From positions 1 through 43,249 of the forward strand of contig NZ_LWCC02000095.1 of NCBI RefSeq assembly GCF_001642695.1: a stretch of 43,249 nucleotides of DNA. The letters are read 5' to 3'. The notes under the pieces were generated by a model. That model saw nothing but the letters and a program-made list of their open reading frames with translations. It did no database searches and was not told where the DNA came from. How positions within the stretch are numbered: position 1 is the first letter of the stretch; each line of letters opens with the position of its first letter. Shown one piece after another: positions 33,154 through 42,339 of the stretch. Made by a program: the position numbers and the translations under genes. Source of the DNA: Streptomyces chilikensis. Lineage in GTDB: Bacteria; Actinomycetota; Actinomycetes; Streptomycetales; Streptomycetaceae.

Positions 33154-33235
33154 GCATGACGGGTGAGCGGGCGCTCAGAAATGACCGGGCCCGCTCGCGC
33201 AGCAGTGCCGTACCGCATCCTGGAGGAGAGCCATC

Positions 33236-34453
33236 GTGCCTCGTACCGTCAGGGACGTCGTCTTCGTCGACGGCGTCCGCACCCCGTTCGGCAAGGCGGG
33301 CCCGAAGGGCATCTACCACGAGACCCGCGCCGACGATCTCGTGGTCAAGTCGATCCGGGAGCTGCTGCGCCGCAACCCGGGTCTCGACCCGGCGAAGATC
33401 GACGAGGTCGCCATCGCCGCGACCACCCAGATCGGCGACCAGGGCCTGACCCTGGGCCGCACGGCGGGCGTGCTGGCGGGTCTGCCGCAGTCCGTCCCGG
33501 GCTACTCCATCGACCGCATGTGCGCGGGCGCGATGACCGCGGTGACCACCACCGCCGGTTCGATCGCCTTCGGCGCCTACGACGCCGTCATCGCCGGCGG
33601 CGTGGAGCACATGGGCCGTCACCCCATGGGCGAGGGCGTGGACCCCAACCCGCGGCTGGTCAGCGAGAAGCTGGTCGACGAGTCCGCCCTGTTCATGGGC
33701 ATGACGGCGGAGAACCTGCACGACCGCTACCCGGCGATCACCAAGGAGCGCGCGGACAAGTACGCCGTCGCCTCCCAGGAGAAGGCCGCCAAGGCCTACG
33801 CGAACGGCAAGATCCAGCAGGACCTGGTCCCGATCTCCGTCCGCCGCACCAACGCCGAGGCGGGCGAGACCGGCTTCGGCCTGGTCACCGCCGACGAGCC
33901 GATGCGCCCGGGCACCACCCTGGAGAACCTGGCCGGCCTCAAGACGCCGTTCCGCGTCCACGGCCGCGTCACCGCGGGCAACGCCGCCGGCCTGAACGAC
34001 GGCGCCACCGCGGCCCTCCTCGCCTCCGAGGAGTTCGCCACCGAGAACGGCCTGCCGGTCAAGATGCGCCTGGTCTCCTACGCCTTCGCCGGCGTGGAGC
34101 CCGAGGTCATGGGCTACGGCCCGATCCCGGCCACCGAGAAGGCGCTGGCCAAGGCCGGCCTGTCCATCTCGGACATCGGCCTGTTCGAGATCAACGAGGC
34201 GTTCGCCGTCCAGGTCCTCGCCTTCCTCGAGCACTACGGCATCGCCGACGACGACGCCCGCGTCAACCAGTACGGCGGCGCCATCGCCTACGGCCACCCG
34301 CTGGCCTCCTCCGGCGTGCGCCTGATGACGCAACTCGCCCGTCAGTTCGAGGACCAGCCGAACGTCCGCTACGGCCTGACCACCATGTGCGTCGGCCTCG
34401 GCATGGGCGCCACGGTCATCTGGGAGAACCCGCACTTCGAGGGGGACAAGTGA
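33236..34453 (+). CDS. fadA: Acetyl-CoA acyltransferase (3-ketoacyl-CoA thiolase)
   Basis: A 405-residue thiolase that cleaves 3-ketoacyl-CoA with CoA to release acetyl-CoA, the last step of beta-oxidation. The nucleophilic Cys96 lies in SIDRMCAGAM, His354 in AIAYGHPLASSG and the acid/base Cys385 in TMCVGLGMGAT. The family motif EINEAFAVQ is present. GTG 33236 follows GGAGAG, and the protein N-terminus PRTVRDVVFVDGVRTPFGK fits the family start. Its stop overlaps the fadB start as GTGA, so both subunits of the trifunctional complex are co-translated. Confidence 0.95.
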   Translation: MPRTVRDVVFVDGVRTPFGKAGPKGIYHETRADDLVVKSIRELLRRNPGLDPAKIDEVAIAATTQIGDQGLTLGRTAGVLAGLPQSVPGYSIDRMCAGAMTAVTTTAGSIAFGAYDAVIAGGVEHMGRHPMGEGVDPNPRLVSEKLVDESALFMGMTAENLHDRYPAITKERADKYAVASQEKAAKAYANGKIQQDLVPISVRRTNAEAGETGFGLVTADEPMRPGTTLENLAGLKTPFRVHGRVTAGNAAGLNDGATAALLASEEFATENGLPVKMRLVSYAFAGVEPEVMGYGPIPATEKALAKAGLSISDIGLFEINEAFAVQVLAFLEHYGIADDDARVNQYGGAIAYGHPLASSGVRLMTQLARQFEDQPNVRYGLTTMCVGLGMGATVIWENPHFEGDK

Positions 34454-36579
34454 GCAACGTCGCAGAGCTTCTGAAGGGTGCAGCCGAGCTGTTCCCGGAC
34501 GAGGTCGTCACCGAGGCGCACGTGCGCCACTTCGACCTCCCCCTGGGTGCGGGCCGGTTCGCCCTGATCACCCTGGACAACGGCTTCGACCACACCAAGC
34601 CGAACACCTTCGGCCCGCAGTCGCTGGCCAAGCTGGACGCGGCGATCGACCAGGTCGAGCGCGAGGCCGAGGCCGACGAGATCGTCGGCGTGGGCGTCAC
34701 CGGCAAGCCGTTCATCTTCGCCGTCGGCGCCGACCTCAAGGGCGTCGAGCAGCTGAAGGACCGCGACCACGCGATCGCCATCGGCAAGGGCGGCCACGAC
34801 GTCTTCAAGCGTCTGGGCTCCCTGGCCGTCCCGACCTTCGCGTACTACAACGGCGCGGCCATGGGCGGCGGCGTCGAGGTCGGTCTGCACTGCCGGTACC
34901 GCACGGTCTCGGCGGCGCTGCCGGCCTTCTCCCTCCCCGAGGTCTTCCTCGGCCTGGTCCCCGGCTGGGGCGGCTGCACCCTGCTGCCGAACCTGATCGG
35001 CGCGGACAAGGCCGTCTCGGTGATCATCGAGAACTCGCTGAGCCAGAACCGCCAGCTCAAGGGCAAGCAGGTCTACGAACTGGGCATCGCCGACGCCCTG
35101 TTCGAGGGCGCGGACTTCCTCGAGCAGTCGCTGGTGTGGACGGCCGCCGTCCTCAAGGGCGAGATCACGGTCGACCGCCCGGAGATCGACCGCGGCGAGG
35201 CGTGGGACAAGGCCGTCGAGCGCGGCCGGTTCATCGCCGACTCCAAGGTGCACGGCGCGGCCCCGGCCGCCTACCGCGCGCTGGAGATCATCTCCGACGC
35301 CAGGAACGGCGACCTGCAGCAGGGTTACGACGCCGAGGACCAGGCCCTGGCGGACCTGATCATGGGCGACGAGCTGCGCTCGGGCCTGTACGCGTTCAAC
35401 CTGGTGCAGAAGCGCGCCAAGCGCCCGGCCGGCGCGCCGGACAAGTCGCTGGCCCGCCCGGTCACCAAGGTGGGCGTCGTCGGCGCCGGCCTGATGGCCT
35501 CGCAGCTCGCGCTGCTGTTCCTGCGCCGCCTCGAGGTGCCGGTCGTGCTGACCGACATCGACCAAGCGCGGATCGACAAGGGCGTGGGCTACGTCCACGC
35601 CGAGATCGACAAGCTGCTCGGCAAGGGCCGCATCAACCAGGACAAGGCCAACCGCCTCAAGGCGCTGGTCACCGGTGTCCTGGACAAGGCCGAGGGCTTC
35701 TCGGACGCGGACTTCGTCATCGAGGCCGTCTTCGAGGAGATGGGCGTCAAGCAGCAGGTGTTCGCCGAGGTCGAGGCGGTCGCCCCGGCCCACGCGATCC
35801 TCGCCACCAACACCTCCTCGCTGTCGGTCTCCGAGATGGCGTCGAAGCTGAAGCACCCCGAGCGGGTCGTCGGCTTCCACTTCTTCAACCCGGTCGCCGT
35901 GCTGCCGCTGCTGGAGATCGTCCGCGGCGAGCGGACCGACGACGCCTCGCTGGCCACGGCCTTCGGCGTCGCCCGCAAGCTGAAGAAGACCGCGGTGCTG
36001 GTGAAGGACGCCCCGGCGTTCGTCGTCAACCGCATCCTCACCCGCTTCATGGGCGAGGTGCAGAACGTGATCGACGAGGGCACCCCGGTGGCCGTGGCGG
36101 AGAAGGCGGTCGAGCCGCTGGGTCTGCCGATGTCCCCGCTGGTGCTGCTGGAACTGGTCGGTCCGGCGATCGGCCTGCACGTCTCCGAGACGCTCCACGG
36201 CGCGTTCCCGGACCGCTTCACCGTCTCCGCCAACCTCAAGCGGGTCGTCGAGGCCGGCAAGCGCGGCTTCTACGTCCACGACTCCGGCAGGCCGGAGCTG
36301 GACCCCGAGGTCGCCGCGCTGCTCCAGCAGGGCGACACCGTCCTGACCGAGGAGCAGGTCCGCGAGCGGGTGCTGGGCGCGGTCGCCCAGGAGATCGGCC
36401 TGATGCTCGACGAGGGCGTCGTGGCCGAGGCCCAGGACATCGACCTGTGCCTGATCACCGGCGCGGGCTGGCCCTTCCACCTGGGCGGCATCACGCCGTA
36501 CCTGGACCGCGAGGGCGTCTCCGAGCGGGTCAACGGCAAGCGGTTCCTGGCGCCGGGCGTGGCGTCGGTCCCGGCGTAA
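34450..36579 (+). CDS. fadB: Fatty-acid oxidation complex alpha subunit (enoyl-CoA hydratase / 3-hydroxyacyl-CoA dehydrogenase)
   Basis: A 709-residue bifunctional enzyme. Residues about 20-300 form the crotonase domain, with oxyanion-hole segments FAVGADLKGV and NGAAMGGGVEVGLH. From about 335 comes the Rossmann NAD-binding domain (KVGVVGAGLMASQLA), with NTSSLSVSEMA and HFFNPVAVLPLLEIV, followed by the C-terminal 3-hydroxyacyl-CoA dehydrogenase dimerisation domains (KDAPAFVVNRIL, then GPAIGLHVSETL). It hydrates enoyl-CoA and oxidises the product for FadA. The GTGA overlap with fadA sets the start at 34450, and a 17-bp terminator follows. Confidence 0.95.
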   Translation: MSNVAELLKGAAELFPDEVVTEAHVRHFDLPLGAGRFALITLDNGFDHTKPNTFGPQSLAKLDAAIDQVEREAEADEIVGVGVTGKPFIFAVGADLKGVEQLKDRDHAIAIGKGGHDVFKRLGSLAVPTFAYYNGAAMGGGVEVGLHCRYRTVSAALPAFSLPEVFLGLVPGWGGCTLLPNLIGADKAVSVIIENSLSQNRQLKGKQVYELGIADALFEGADFLEQSLVWTAAVLKGEITVDRPEIDRGEAWDKAVERGRFIADSKVHGAAPAAYRALEIISDARNGDLQQGYDAEDQALADLIMGDELRSGLYAFNLVQKRAKRPAGAPDKSLARPVTKVGVVGAGLMASQLALLFLRRLEVPVVLTDIDQARIDKGVGYVHAEIDKLLGKGRINQDKANRLKALVTGVLDKAEGFSDADFVIEAVFEEMGVKQQVFAEVEAVAPAHAILATNTSSLSVSEMASKLKHPERVVGFHFFNPVAVLPLLEIVRGERTDDASLATAFGVARKLKKTAVLVKDAPAFVVNRILTRFMGEVQNVIDEGTPVAVAEKAVEPLGLPMSPLVLLELVGPAIGLHVSETLHGAFPDRFTVSANLKRVVEAGKRGFYVHDSGRPELDPEVAALLQQGDTVLTEEQVRERVLGAVAQEIGLMLDEGVVAEAQDIDLCLITGAGWPFHLGGITPYLDREGVSERVNGKRFLAPGVASVPA

Positions 36580-36610
36580 CACCGCCGAGCGGTTCGCTGC
36601 CTGACGGCAC

Positions 36611-36648
36611 GACGGGCCCGGGCGTCCTGGTGGACGTCCGGGCCCGTC
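36611..36648 (+). terminator. Terminator of fadA-fadB
   Basis: A 17-bp stem (one G-U pair) with a four-base loop: arms 36611-36627 and 36632-36648, about 30 bases after the fadB stop. Confidence 0.85.
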
Positions 36649-36689
36649 CGGCTTCTCCGGGCCCGGGCGGCCCGTGAGAGCCTGGGACC

Positions 36690-37064
36690 ATGACCTCGTC
36701 CCCCCTCCTGGTGATCGTCGACGCCGCCAACGTGGTCGGCTCCGTCCCCGACGGGTGGTGGCGGGACCGGCGCGGGGCCGCGGAGCGGTTGCGGGACCGG
36801 CTGGCCGCGGAAGGGCTGCCGGGGGTCGCCGCGGGGGCGGTGGAGACCGTCCTGGTGGTGGAGGGCGCGGCGCGGGGGGTGGAGTCCGTCCCCGGCGTGC
36901 GGGTCGAGTCCGCGGACGGGAGCGGGGACGACCTCGTCGTCGAGCTCGTCGCCGCGGCGCGGCCCGCGCGGCGGTGCCTGGTCGTCACCGCCGACCGTGA
37001 CCTGCGCCGCCGCGTCACCGGCCTCGGCGCGGCCGTCACCGGCCCCCGCGCCGCCCGCCCCTGA
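36690..37064 (+). CDS. Small NYN/PIN-like domain protein
   Basis: A 124-residue cytoplasmic protein with a compact PIN/NYN-type ribonuclease-like layout. There is an N-terminal Asp-containing strand (LLVIVDAANVVGSVPDGWW), an SGDDLVVELV acidic helix, and a C-terminal VTADRDLRRRV strand-helix. These acidic residues are in the places expected for metal binding in NYN-fold nucleases, so RNA cleavage is possible but unproven. It starts about 40 bases after the fadB terminator and converges on the permease gene, from which a bidirectional hairpin separates it. Confidence 0.7.
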   Translation: MTSSPLLVIVDAANVVGSVPDGWWRDRRGAAERLRDRLAAEGLPGVAAGAVETVLVVEGAARGVESVPGVRVESADGSGDDLVVELVAAARPARRCLVVTADRDLRRRVTGLGAAVTGPRAARP

Positions 37065-37076
37065 GCCCTCCGCCCG

Positions 37077-37128
37077 CCCACGGCCACCGCCGCTCCCGGG
37101 AGCACCGAGGCGGCGCGGTGGCCGTGGG
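37077..37128. terminator. Bidirectional terminator between convergent genes
   Basis: Fourteen-base perfect arms at 37077-37090 and 37115-37128 enclose a loop that itself contains a 12-base palindrome at 37092-37103. It lies between the plus-strand NYN gene and the minus-strand permease, so it can end transcripts from both. Confidence 0.75.
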
Positions 37129-37156
37129 GCGGCGCGGTGGCCGTGGGGCGGCGCGG
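37112..37156. repeat. 19-base tandem repeat
   Basis: A 19-base unit at 37112-37130 is repeated exactly at 37131-37149 and followed by a seven-base partial copy. The first copy supplies the right arm of the bidirectional terminator, so the second offers an alternative arm. Confidence 0.75.
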
Positions 37157-37158
37157 GG

Positions 37159-38664
37159 TCAGGAGGAGGCGCCGCCGGACCCGGGGTCGCGGCCGGGGGC
37201 GAGGAGGCTGCGGCGGCGGCCGTAGGCGAAGTAGACGACGACGCCGAGCGCCATCCACACGCCGAAACGGATCCACGTCTCGGCGGGAAGGTTCAGCATC
37301 AGCCACAACGACGCCAGCACCGACACGACCGGCAGCACCGGCACCCACGGCGTCCGGAACGCCCGCGGCAGGTCCGGCCGCGTGCGCCGCAGGATGAGCA
37401 CGCTGAGCGCGACGACCACGAAGGCGAAGAGCGTGCCGATGTTGACCAGTTCCGCCAGTTCGGAGAGCCGGGTGAAGCCGGCCACGACGGCGATGACCAC
37501 GCCGAGCAGGATGGTCGGGCGGTACGGGGTCTTGAACCGCGGGTGGACACGGGAGAAGAAGCGCGGCAGCAGCCCGTCGCGGCTCATCGCGAAGAAGACC
37601 CGGGTCTGGCCGAGCAGCAGGATCATGCAGACGGTGATGAGGCCGACCGCCGCGCCGAAGCTGATCACGCCCGCGAAGAAGGGGTGCCCGTTGGCCTTGA
37701 ACGCCTCGGCGAGCGGGGCGTCCACGGAGAGCTCGGTGTAGCGCTGCATGCCGGTGACCACGACGGACACCAGCACGTAGAGGGCGGTGCAGATGGCGAG
37801 GGAGCCCAGGATGCCCCGCGGCATGTCCCGCTGCGGGTTGCGGGTCTCCTCCGCGGCGGTGGCGACCACGTCGAAGCCGATGAAGGCGAAGAAGACCACC
37901 GACGCGGCGGTGAAGATGCCCAGCACGCCGAAGTTGGCGGGGGCGAAGCCGAAGATCAGCTGGATCAGCGGCGCGTGCAGGCCGTCGCCCGCCTCCTGGG
38001 GGACGGATTCGGGGATGAAGGGCGTGAAGTTCTCGGCCTTCACGAGGAAGGCGCCGGCGACGATCACCAGCAGCACCACGCCCACCTTGATCGCGACCAC
38101 CGCGGAGGTGATCCGGGCCGAGAGCTTCATCCCCACGACCAGGACCACGGTGAGCAGCAGCACCAGCAGCGCGGCGAGGAGGTCGAACCCGAAGCCCGTC
38201 GCCCCGTCCCGGCCGGCGATCACCTCGGGCAGCGTCCAGCCCGCGTTGTCGAGCAGCGAGCGGATGTAGCCGGACCAGCCGACCGCCACCACCGCCGTGC
38301 CGAGCGCGAACTCCAGGACCAGGTCCCAGCCGATGATCCAGGCGGGCAGTTCGCCCAGGGAGGTGTAGGAGAAGGTGTAGGCCGACCCCGCGACCGGGAC
38401 GGTGGAGGCGAACTCCGCGTAGCACAGCGCGGCCAGGGCGCAGACCACGCCCGCCACCGCGAAGGCGATGGCCACCGAGGGACCCGCGTTCTCCTTGGCG
38501 ACCTGGCCGGTGAGGACGAAGATGCCGGTGCCGATGATGACGCCGACGCCGAAGACGGTCAGGTCGAGCGCGGAGAGGGTCTTCCTCAGCCGGTGTTCCG
38601 ATTCCTCGGTGCCCTCGATGGAGTGCTCGACCTTCTTCGTCCTGAAGAGGCTGCTGCTGGTCAC
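37159..38664 (-). CDS. APC-family amino-acid permease (cationic amino-acid transporter type)
   Basis: A 501-residue integral membrane transporter with about 12 or more hydrophobic helices, of the APC superfamily, CAT/YfnA-like branch. Signature parts are the first helix LSALDLTVFGVGVIIGTGIFVLTG (with the glycine-rich substrate-binding break), YAEFASTVPVAGSAYTFSY, and FIGFDVVATAAEETRNPQRDMP. It probably imports a basic or related amino acid with protons; substrate cannot be read from sequence. The GTG at 38664 is preceded by GGGAGG with suitable spacing; the much longer open frame upstream overlaps dxs and is not coding. A palindrome at 38725-38744 lies upstream as a possible operator. Confidence 0.88.
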   Translation of the reverse strand: MTSSSLFRTKKVEHSIEGTEESEHRLRKTLSALDLTVFGVGVIIGTGIFVLTGQVAKENAGPSVAIAFAVAGVVCALAALCYAEFASTVPVAGSAYTFSYTSLGELPAWIIGWDLVLEFALGTAVVAVGWSGYIRSLLDNAGWTLPEVIAGRDGATGFGFDLLAALLVLLLTVVLVVGMKLSARITSAVVAIKVGVVLLVIVAGAFLVKAENFTPFIPESVPQEAGDGLHAPLIQLIFGFAPANFGVLGIFTAASVVFFAFIGFDVVATAAEETRNPQRDMPRGILGSLAICTALYVLVSVVVTGMQRYTELSVDAPLAEAFKANGHPFFAGVISFGAAVGLITVCMILLLGQTRVFFAMSRDGLLPRFFSRVHPRFKTPYRPTILLGVVIAVVAGFTRLSELAELVNIGTLFAFVVVALSVLILRRTRPDLPRAFRTPWVPVLPVVSVLASLWLMLNLPAETWIRFGVWMALGVVVYFAYGRRRSLLAPGRDPGSGGASS

Positions 38665-38724
38665 GGATTTCCTCCCATGGGTCCCCGACACGGTCGAGAG
38701 GGTGTCATCCGTTTTCCCCGATTC

Positions 38725-38744
38725 CCGATCGTCAGGACGATCGG
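38725..38744. promoter_or_regulatory. Perfect palindrome upstream of the permease gene
   Basis: Nine-base perfect arms (38725-38733 and 38736-38744) flank a two-base centre, about 60 bases upstream of the permease start. It is in the only gap between dxs and the permease and is neither strongly GC-rich nor followed by a T tract, so a dimeric-regulator operator is more likely than a terminator. Confidence 0.5.
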
Positions 38745-38822
38745 ACCGCTCCCTCACCTGTACGGGCGACCGTGGTGACGGAACCGGCCCAGCCGCCCTG
38801 CGGGAACGTCCGGAGCGTGCCG

Positions 38823-38851
38823 GGAGCCCGGCCGGAGGACGGCCGGGCTCC
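38823..38851 (-). terminator. Terminator of dxs
   Basis: Eleven-base arms at 38823-38833 and 38841-38851 with a seven-base loop, starting 14 bases beyond the dxs stop in the direction of transcription. Confidence 0.8.
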
Positions 38852-38864
38852 TGGCGGGAAGGTT

Positions 38865-40790
38865 TCAGCTCCGGCGGGAGCCCGCCTTGGCCGGGGTGGC
38901 CTCGAAGCCCTCGCGGCCGTCGAGGCGGGAGACCAGGCCGGTGACCTGACGGGCGATGTCCGGGGCGGTCAGCCCGATCTCGGCGAGGACCTCCGCGCGC
39001 GAGGCGTGGTCCAGGAACTGCGGCGGGATGCCGAAGTCGCGCAGCGGGACGTCGACGCCCGCGTCGCGCAGCGCCTGGGAGACCGCCGAGCCGACGCCGC
39101 CGGCCCGCGAGTTGTCCTCGACGGTGACGACGACCCGGTGACGGGCCGCCAGCGGCGCCATCTGCTCGTCCACCGGCTTGACCCAGCGGGGGTCGACGAC
39201 GGTGGTGGAGATGCCCTGCTTCTCCAGCAGCGAGGCGACCTCCAGGCACATCGGGGCGAGCGCGCCCACCGACACCAGCAGCACGTCCGGCTGCTCGGTG
39301 CCGGCCTCGCGGAGCACGTCCATGCCGCCGACGCGGCCCACGGCCGGCACGGCGGGGCCGACGGCGCCCTTGGAGAAGCGGACCACGGTGGGGGCGTCGT
39401 CGACCTCGACGGCCTCGCGGAGCTGGGCGCGGACCTGGTCGGCGTCGCGCGGCGCGGCGAGCCTCAGGCCGGGGACGACCTGGAGGATGGACATGTCCCA
39501 CATGCCGTTGTGGGAGGCGCCGTCGGTGCCGGTGACGCCGGCCCGGTCCAGGACGAAGGTCACCCCGCACTTGTGCAGGGCGACGTCCATGAGCACCTGG
39601 TCGAAGGCGCGGTTGAGGAAGGTCGCGTAGACCGCGAAGACGGGGTGGAGGCCGCCGGTGGCCAGGCCGGCCGCGGAGACCGCGCCGTGCTGCTCGGCGA
39701 TGCCGACGTCGAAGACCCGCTCCGGGAACTCCTGGGCGAACTTGTCCAGGCCGACCGGCTGGAGCATCGCGGCGGTGATCGCGACGACGTCCTCGCGCTC
39801 CTTGCCGAGCGCGACCATCTCCTCGCCGAAGACGGAGGTCCAGTCGGCGCCGGCGGTGGCCACCGGCAGGCCGGTGTCCGGGTGGATCTTGCCGACCGCG
39901 TGGAAGCGGTCCGCCTCGTCCTCGAGCGCCGGGCGGTAGCCGCGGCCCTTCTCGGTGAGGCAGTGCACGATGACCGGGCCGTTGAACCGCTTGGCGCGGG
40001 AGAGCGCGGACTCCAGGGCCTCGATGTCGTGGCCGTCGATCGGGCCGACGTACTTCAGGCCGAGGTCCTCGAACATGCCCTGCGGCGCGATGAAGTCCTT
40101 GAGCCCCTTCTTGGCGCCGTGCAGCGTGTCGTAGAGGGGGCGGCCGACCACCGGGGTCCGCTCCAGGACCTCCTTGGTGCGGGCGAGGAAGCGCTCGTAG
40201 CCGTCGGTGGTGCGCAGGGTGGCCAGGTGGTTGGCGAGGCCGCCGATGGTGGGGGCGTAGGAACGCTCGTTGTCGTTCACCACGATCACCAGCGGGCGGT
40301 CCTTGGCGGCCGCGATGTTGTTGAGCGCCTCCCAGGCCATGCCGCCGGTGAGCGCTCCGTCACCGATGACGGCGACCACGTGGTCGTCCTTCTTCAGGAT
40401 CTCATTGGCCTTGGCGAGGCCGTCCGCCCAGCCGAGGACGGTGGAGGCGTGCGAGTTCTCGATGACGTCGTGCTCGGACTCGGCCTGCGAGGGGTAGCCG
40501 GAGAGGCCGCCCTTCATCTTCAGGCGGGAGAAGTCCTGCCGGCCGGTGAGCAGCTTGTGCACGTAGGACTGGTGACCGGTGTCCCAGAGGATCTTGTCGC
40601 TCGGGGACTCGAACACCCGGTGCAGGGCGATGGTGAGCTCCACCACGCCGAGGTTGGGGCCGAGGTGGCCGCCGGTCTTGGAGACGGCGTCGACGAGGAA
40701 GGTCCGGATCTCCTCCGCCAGCTGGTCAAGCTGCGCCGGGGTGAGCCGGTCCAGATCGCGCGGTCCCCTGATGCGGGTCAGCAGCGGCAC
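38865..40790 (-). CDS. dxs: 1-deoxy-D-xylulose-5-phosphate synthase
   Basis: A 641-residue thiamine-diphosphate enzyme that condenses pyruvate with glyceraldehyde 3-phosphate, the first step of the MEP isoprenoid pathway. Motifs include the N-terminal [18 protein letters not shown], the [16 protein letters not shown] cofactor motif, [14 protein letters not shown], and in the transketolase-pyrimidine domain [15 protein letters not shown] and [16 protein letters not shown]. The C-terminal transketolase domain contains [15 protein letters not shown]. The GTG at 40790 is preceded by AAGGAGG five bases upstream and yields the usual family N-terminus ([15 protein letters not shown]). It is a single gene with its own terminator. 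Confidence 0.97.
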   Translation of the reverse strand: MPLLTRIRGPRDLDRLTPAQLDQLAEEIRTFLVDAVSKTGGHLGPNLGVVELTIALHRVFESPSDKILWDTGHQSYVHKLLTGRQDFSRLKMKGGLSGYPSQAESEHDVIENSHASTVLGWADGLAKANEILKKDDHVVAVIGDGALTGGMAWEALNNIAAAKDRPLVIVVNDNERSYAPTIGGLANHLATLRTTDGYERFLARTKEVLERTPVVGRPLYDTLHGAKKGLKDFIAPQGMFEDLGLKYVGPIDGHDIEALESALSRAKRFNGPVIVHCLTEKGRGYRPALEDEADRFHAVGKIHPDTGLPVATAGADWTSVFGEEMVALGKEREDVVAITAAMLQPVGLDKFAQEFPERVFDVGIAEQHGAVSAAGLATGGLHPVFAVYATFLNRAFDQVLMDVALHKCGVTFVLDRAGVTGTDGASHNGMWDMSILQVVPGLRLAAPRDADQVRAQLREAVEVDDAPTVVRFSKGAVGPAVPAVGRVGGMDVLREAGTEQPDVLLVSVGALAPMCLEVASLLEKQGISTTVVDPRWVKPVDEQMAPLAARHRVVVTVEDNSRAGGVGSAVSQALRDAGVDVPLRDFGIPPQFLDHASRAEVLAEIGLTAPDIARQVTGLVSRLDGREGFEATPAKAGSRRS

Positions 40791-40922
40791 CCGTGCCTCC
40801 TTGCAGTAGAGCTGTTGAGCGTTGCGGGGCCTGTCGAGTCTAATGTTCCGCTCCCGCTCCTGCAGGACGGCCCCGTGCGTCCCGGGGTGTGAACGGCCGG
40901 GCGCGGGGAGCGGTTCCCGTAC

Positions 40923-40948
40923 GGCGTGTCCCGCGGGCGGGACACGCC
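40923..40948. repeat. Short-loop hairpin between the sugar ABC operon and dxs
   Basis: Twelve-base perfect arms (40923-40934, 40937-40948) around a two-base centre. It lies upstream of dxs and downstream of the ABC permease, so it could be a second terminator, or an operator for dxs. Confidence 0.5.
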
Positions 40949-40977
40949 GGCCGGTGGGAGGCCGGCGGAAACGCGCG

Positions 40978-41008
40978 GGTGCCCGGCATCGCGAGGATGC
41001 CGGGCACC
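40978..41008 (-). terminator. Terminator of the sugar ABC transporter operon
   Basis: Thirteen-base perfect arms at 40978-40990 and 40996-41008 enclose a five-base loop, starting 17 bases beyond the permease stop. Confidence 0.85.
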
Positions 41009-41025
41009 GCGGGCGGGACCGGGCG

Positions 41026-42339
41026 TTACGCCCGGCCGGCCGCCTTCTGGCTCCGCCGGGAGACGGAGTCGATGACGACGGCACCGAGCAGGACGGCGCC
41101 CGTGATCATGTACTGGATCGAGGCTTCCATGTTCAGCAGGGACAGACCCGTGCTGATCGACTGGATGACCAGCATGCCCAGCAGGGCCGACCACACGGTG
41201 CCCCGGCCGCCGAAGAGGCTGGTGCCGCCGATGACCGCCGCGGCGATCGCCAGCATCAGGGTGTTGCCGCCGCCCGCCAGCATGGTGGCGCTGGAGGTCT
41301 GGCCGGCGAAGAACATGCCGCCGACGGCCGCGAAGCCGCCCGCGATGGCGAAGACGGTGATGCGGACCATCTCGACGTTGATGCCCGCGCGGCGGGCCGC
41401 CTCGACGCCGCCGCCGACCGCGAAGACCTTGCGGCCGAACGAGGTGCGGCGCAGGACGAAGTCGACGACCACCAGGCAGATCAGGAAGATCACCAGCGCG
41501 TTGGGCACGCCCGCAGAGCTGTTGAACACCATCGCCGCGGCGAAGGCGACGATCGCCAGGGCGACCACGCGCAGCACGATCTCGCTGGTCGGGCGGAACG
41601 GGACGCCGGCCGCGCGGCGGCGGCGCTGGTCCATGAAGGAGCCGGCGAGCAGGGACAGGACGGCGAGGCCGGCCAGCAGGTAGGCGCCGATGATGTCCTG
41701 GTCCAGCAGGAAGGACGCCTTGCCGAGCAGGCGCACCGGGCCCTCGTCGGAGGGGATGTTGATGGTGCCGCTCGAGCCGAGCAGCCAGAGCATCAGACCG
41801 TTCCAGCCGAGGAAGCCGGCCAGGGTGACGACGAAGGCGGGCACGCCTATCTTGGCGAAGAACCAGCCGTGCAGCGCGCCGATGGCGACGCCGGTGACGA
41901 TCGTGAGCAGCAGGGCCAGCCAGGCGTTCATGCCGTTCTTGGTCACCACGACGGCGAAGACCGCGGCGGCCAGGCCGCTGACCGAGCCGACCGAGAGGTC
42001 GATCTCGCCGAGCAGCAGCACGAAGACCAAGCCGATGGCGAGCATGCCGGTGGCGGCCATGTAGTAGCCGATGTTCGACAGGTTGTCGGCGCTCAGGAAG
42101 CGGTCGTTGTTGAGCTGGAACACCGTCGCGATGACGATCAGGCCGATGACGACCGGGATGGAGCCCAGCTCACCGCCCTTGACCTTGCGCTTGAACTCGG
42201 TGATGTAGCCCTTGAAGCCCTCTTCGCGCACCAGCAGCCGGGGGTCGACGGCGGGGGCGGCCGCCGCGGCGGCGGTGGGGTCCTCCGCAGCGGCCGGGGC
42301 GGCGTCCTTCGCAGCGGGGGTCTTGGTCGTGTCACTCAC
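41026..42339 (-). CDS. CUT2-family sugar ABC transporter permease (XylH/RbsC-like)
   Basis: A 437-residue membrane permease with around ten hydrophobic helices. The family motif [13 protein letters not shown] is present, as are [39 protein letters not shown] and [19 protein letters not shown], all typical of ribose/xylose-type importers. A 45-residue Ala-rich cytoplasmic N-terminal extension precedes the first helix. The GTG at 42339 overlaps the ATPase stop as GTGA, giving tight coupling. The substrate is likely a pentose or related sugar; the context (ATPase then permease, next to dxs in a Streptomyces) suggests a xylose-type system but does not prove it. Confidence 0.88.
   Translation of the reverse strand: MSDTTKTPAAKDAAPAAAEDPTAAAAAAPAVDPRLLVREEGFKGYITEFKRKVKGGELGSIPVVIGLIVIATVFQLNNDRFLSADNLSNIGYYMAATGMLAIGLVFVLLLGEIDLSVGSVSGLAAAVFAVVVTKNGMNAWLALLLTIVTGVAIGALHGWFFAKIGVPAFVVTLAGFLGWNGLMLWLLGSSGTINIPSDEGPVRLLGKASFLLDQDIIGAYLLAGLAVLSLLAGSFMDQRRRRAAGVPFRPTSEIVLRVVALAIVAFAAAMVFNSSAGVPNALVIFLICLVVVDFVLRRTSFGRKVFAVGGGVEAARRAGINVEMVRITVFAIAGGFAAVGGMFFAGQTSSATMLAGGGNTLMLAIAAAVIGGTSLFGGRGTVWSALLGMLVIQSISTGLSLLNMEASIQYMITGAVLLGAVVIDSVSRRSQKAAGRA

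Noticed and set aside
33037-33235. tRNA or attachment site at the right edge of the eCIS island
   Set aside because: No cloverleaf-like sequence or direct repeat matching the 2341-2920 region was seen by eye.
36530-38778. Long open frames on both strands over the permease (36530-38425 minus, 36997-38778 plus)
   Set aside because: They are alternative frames of the APC permease; the 37159-38664 frame alone has membrane helices and family motifs.
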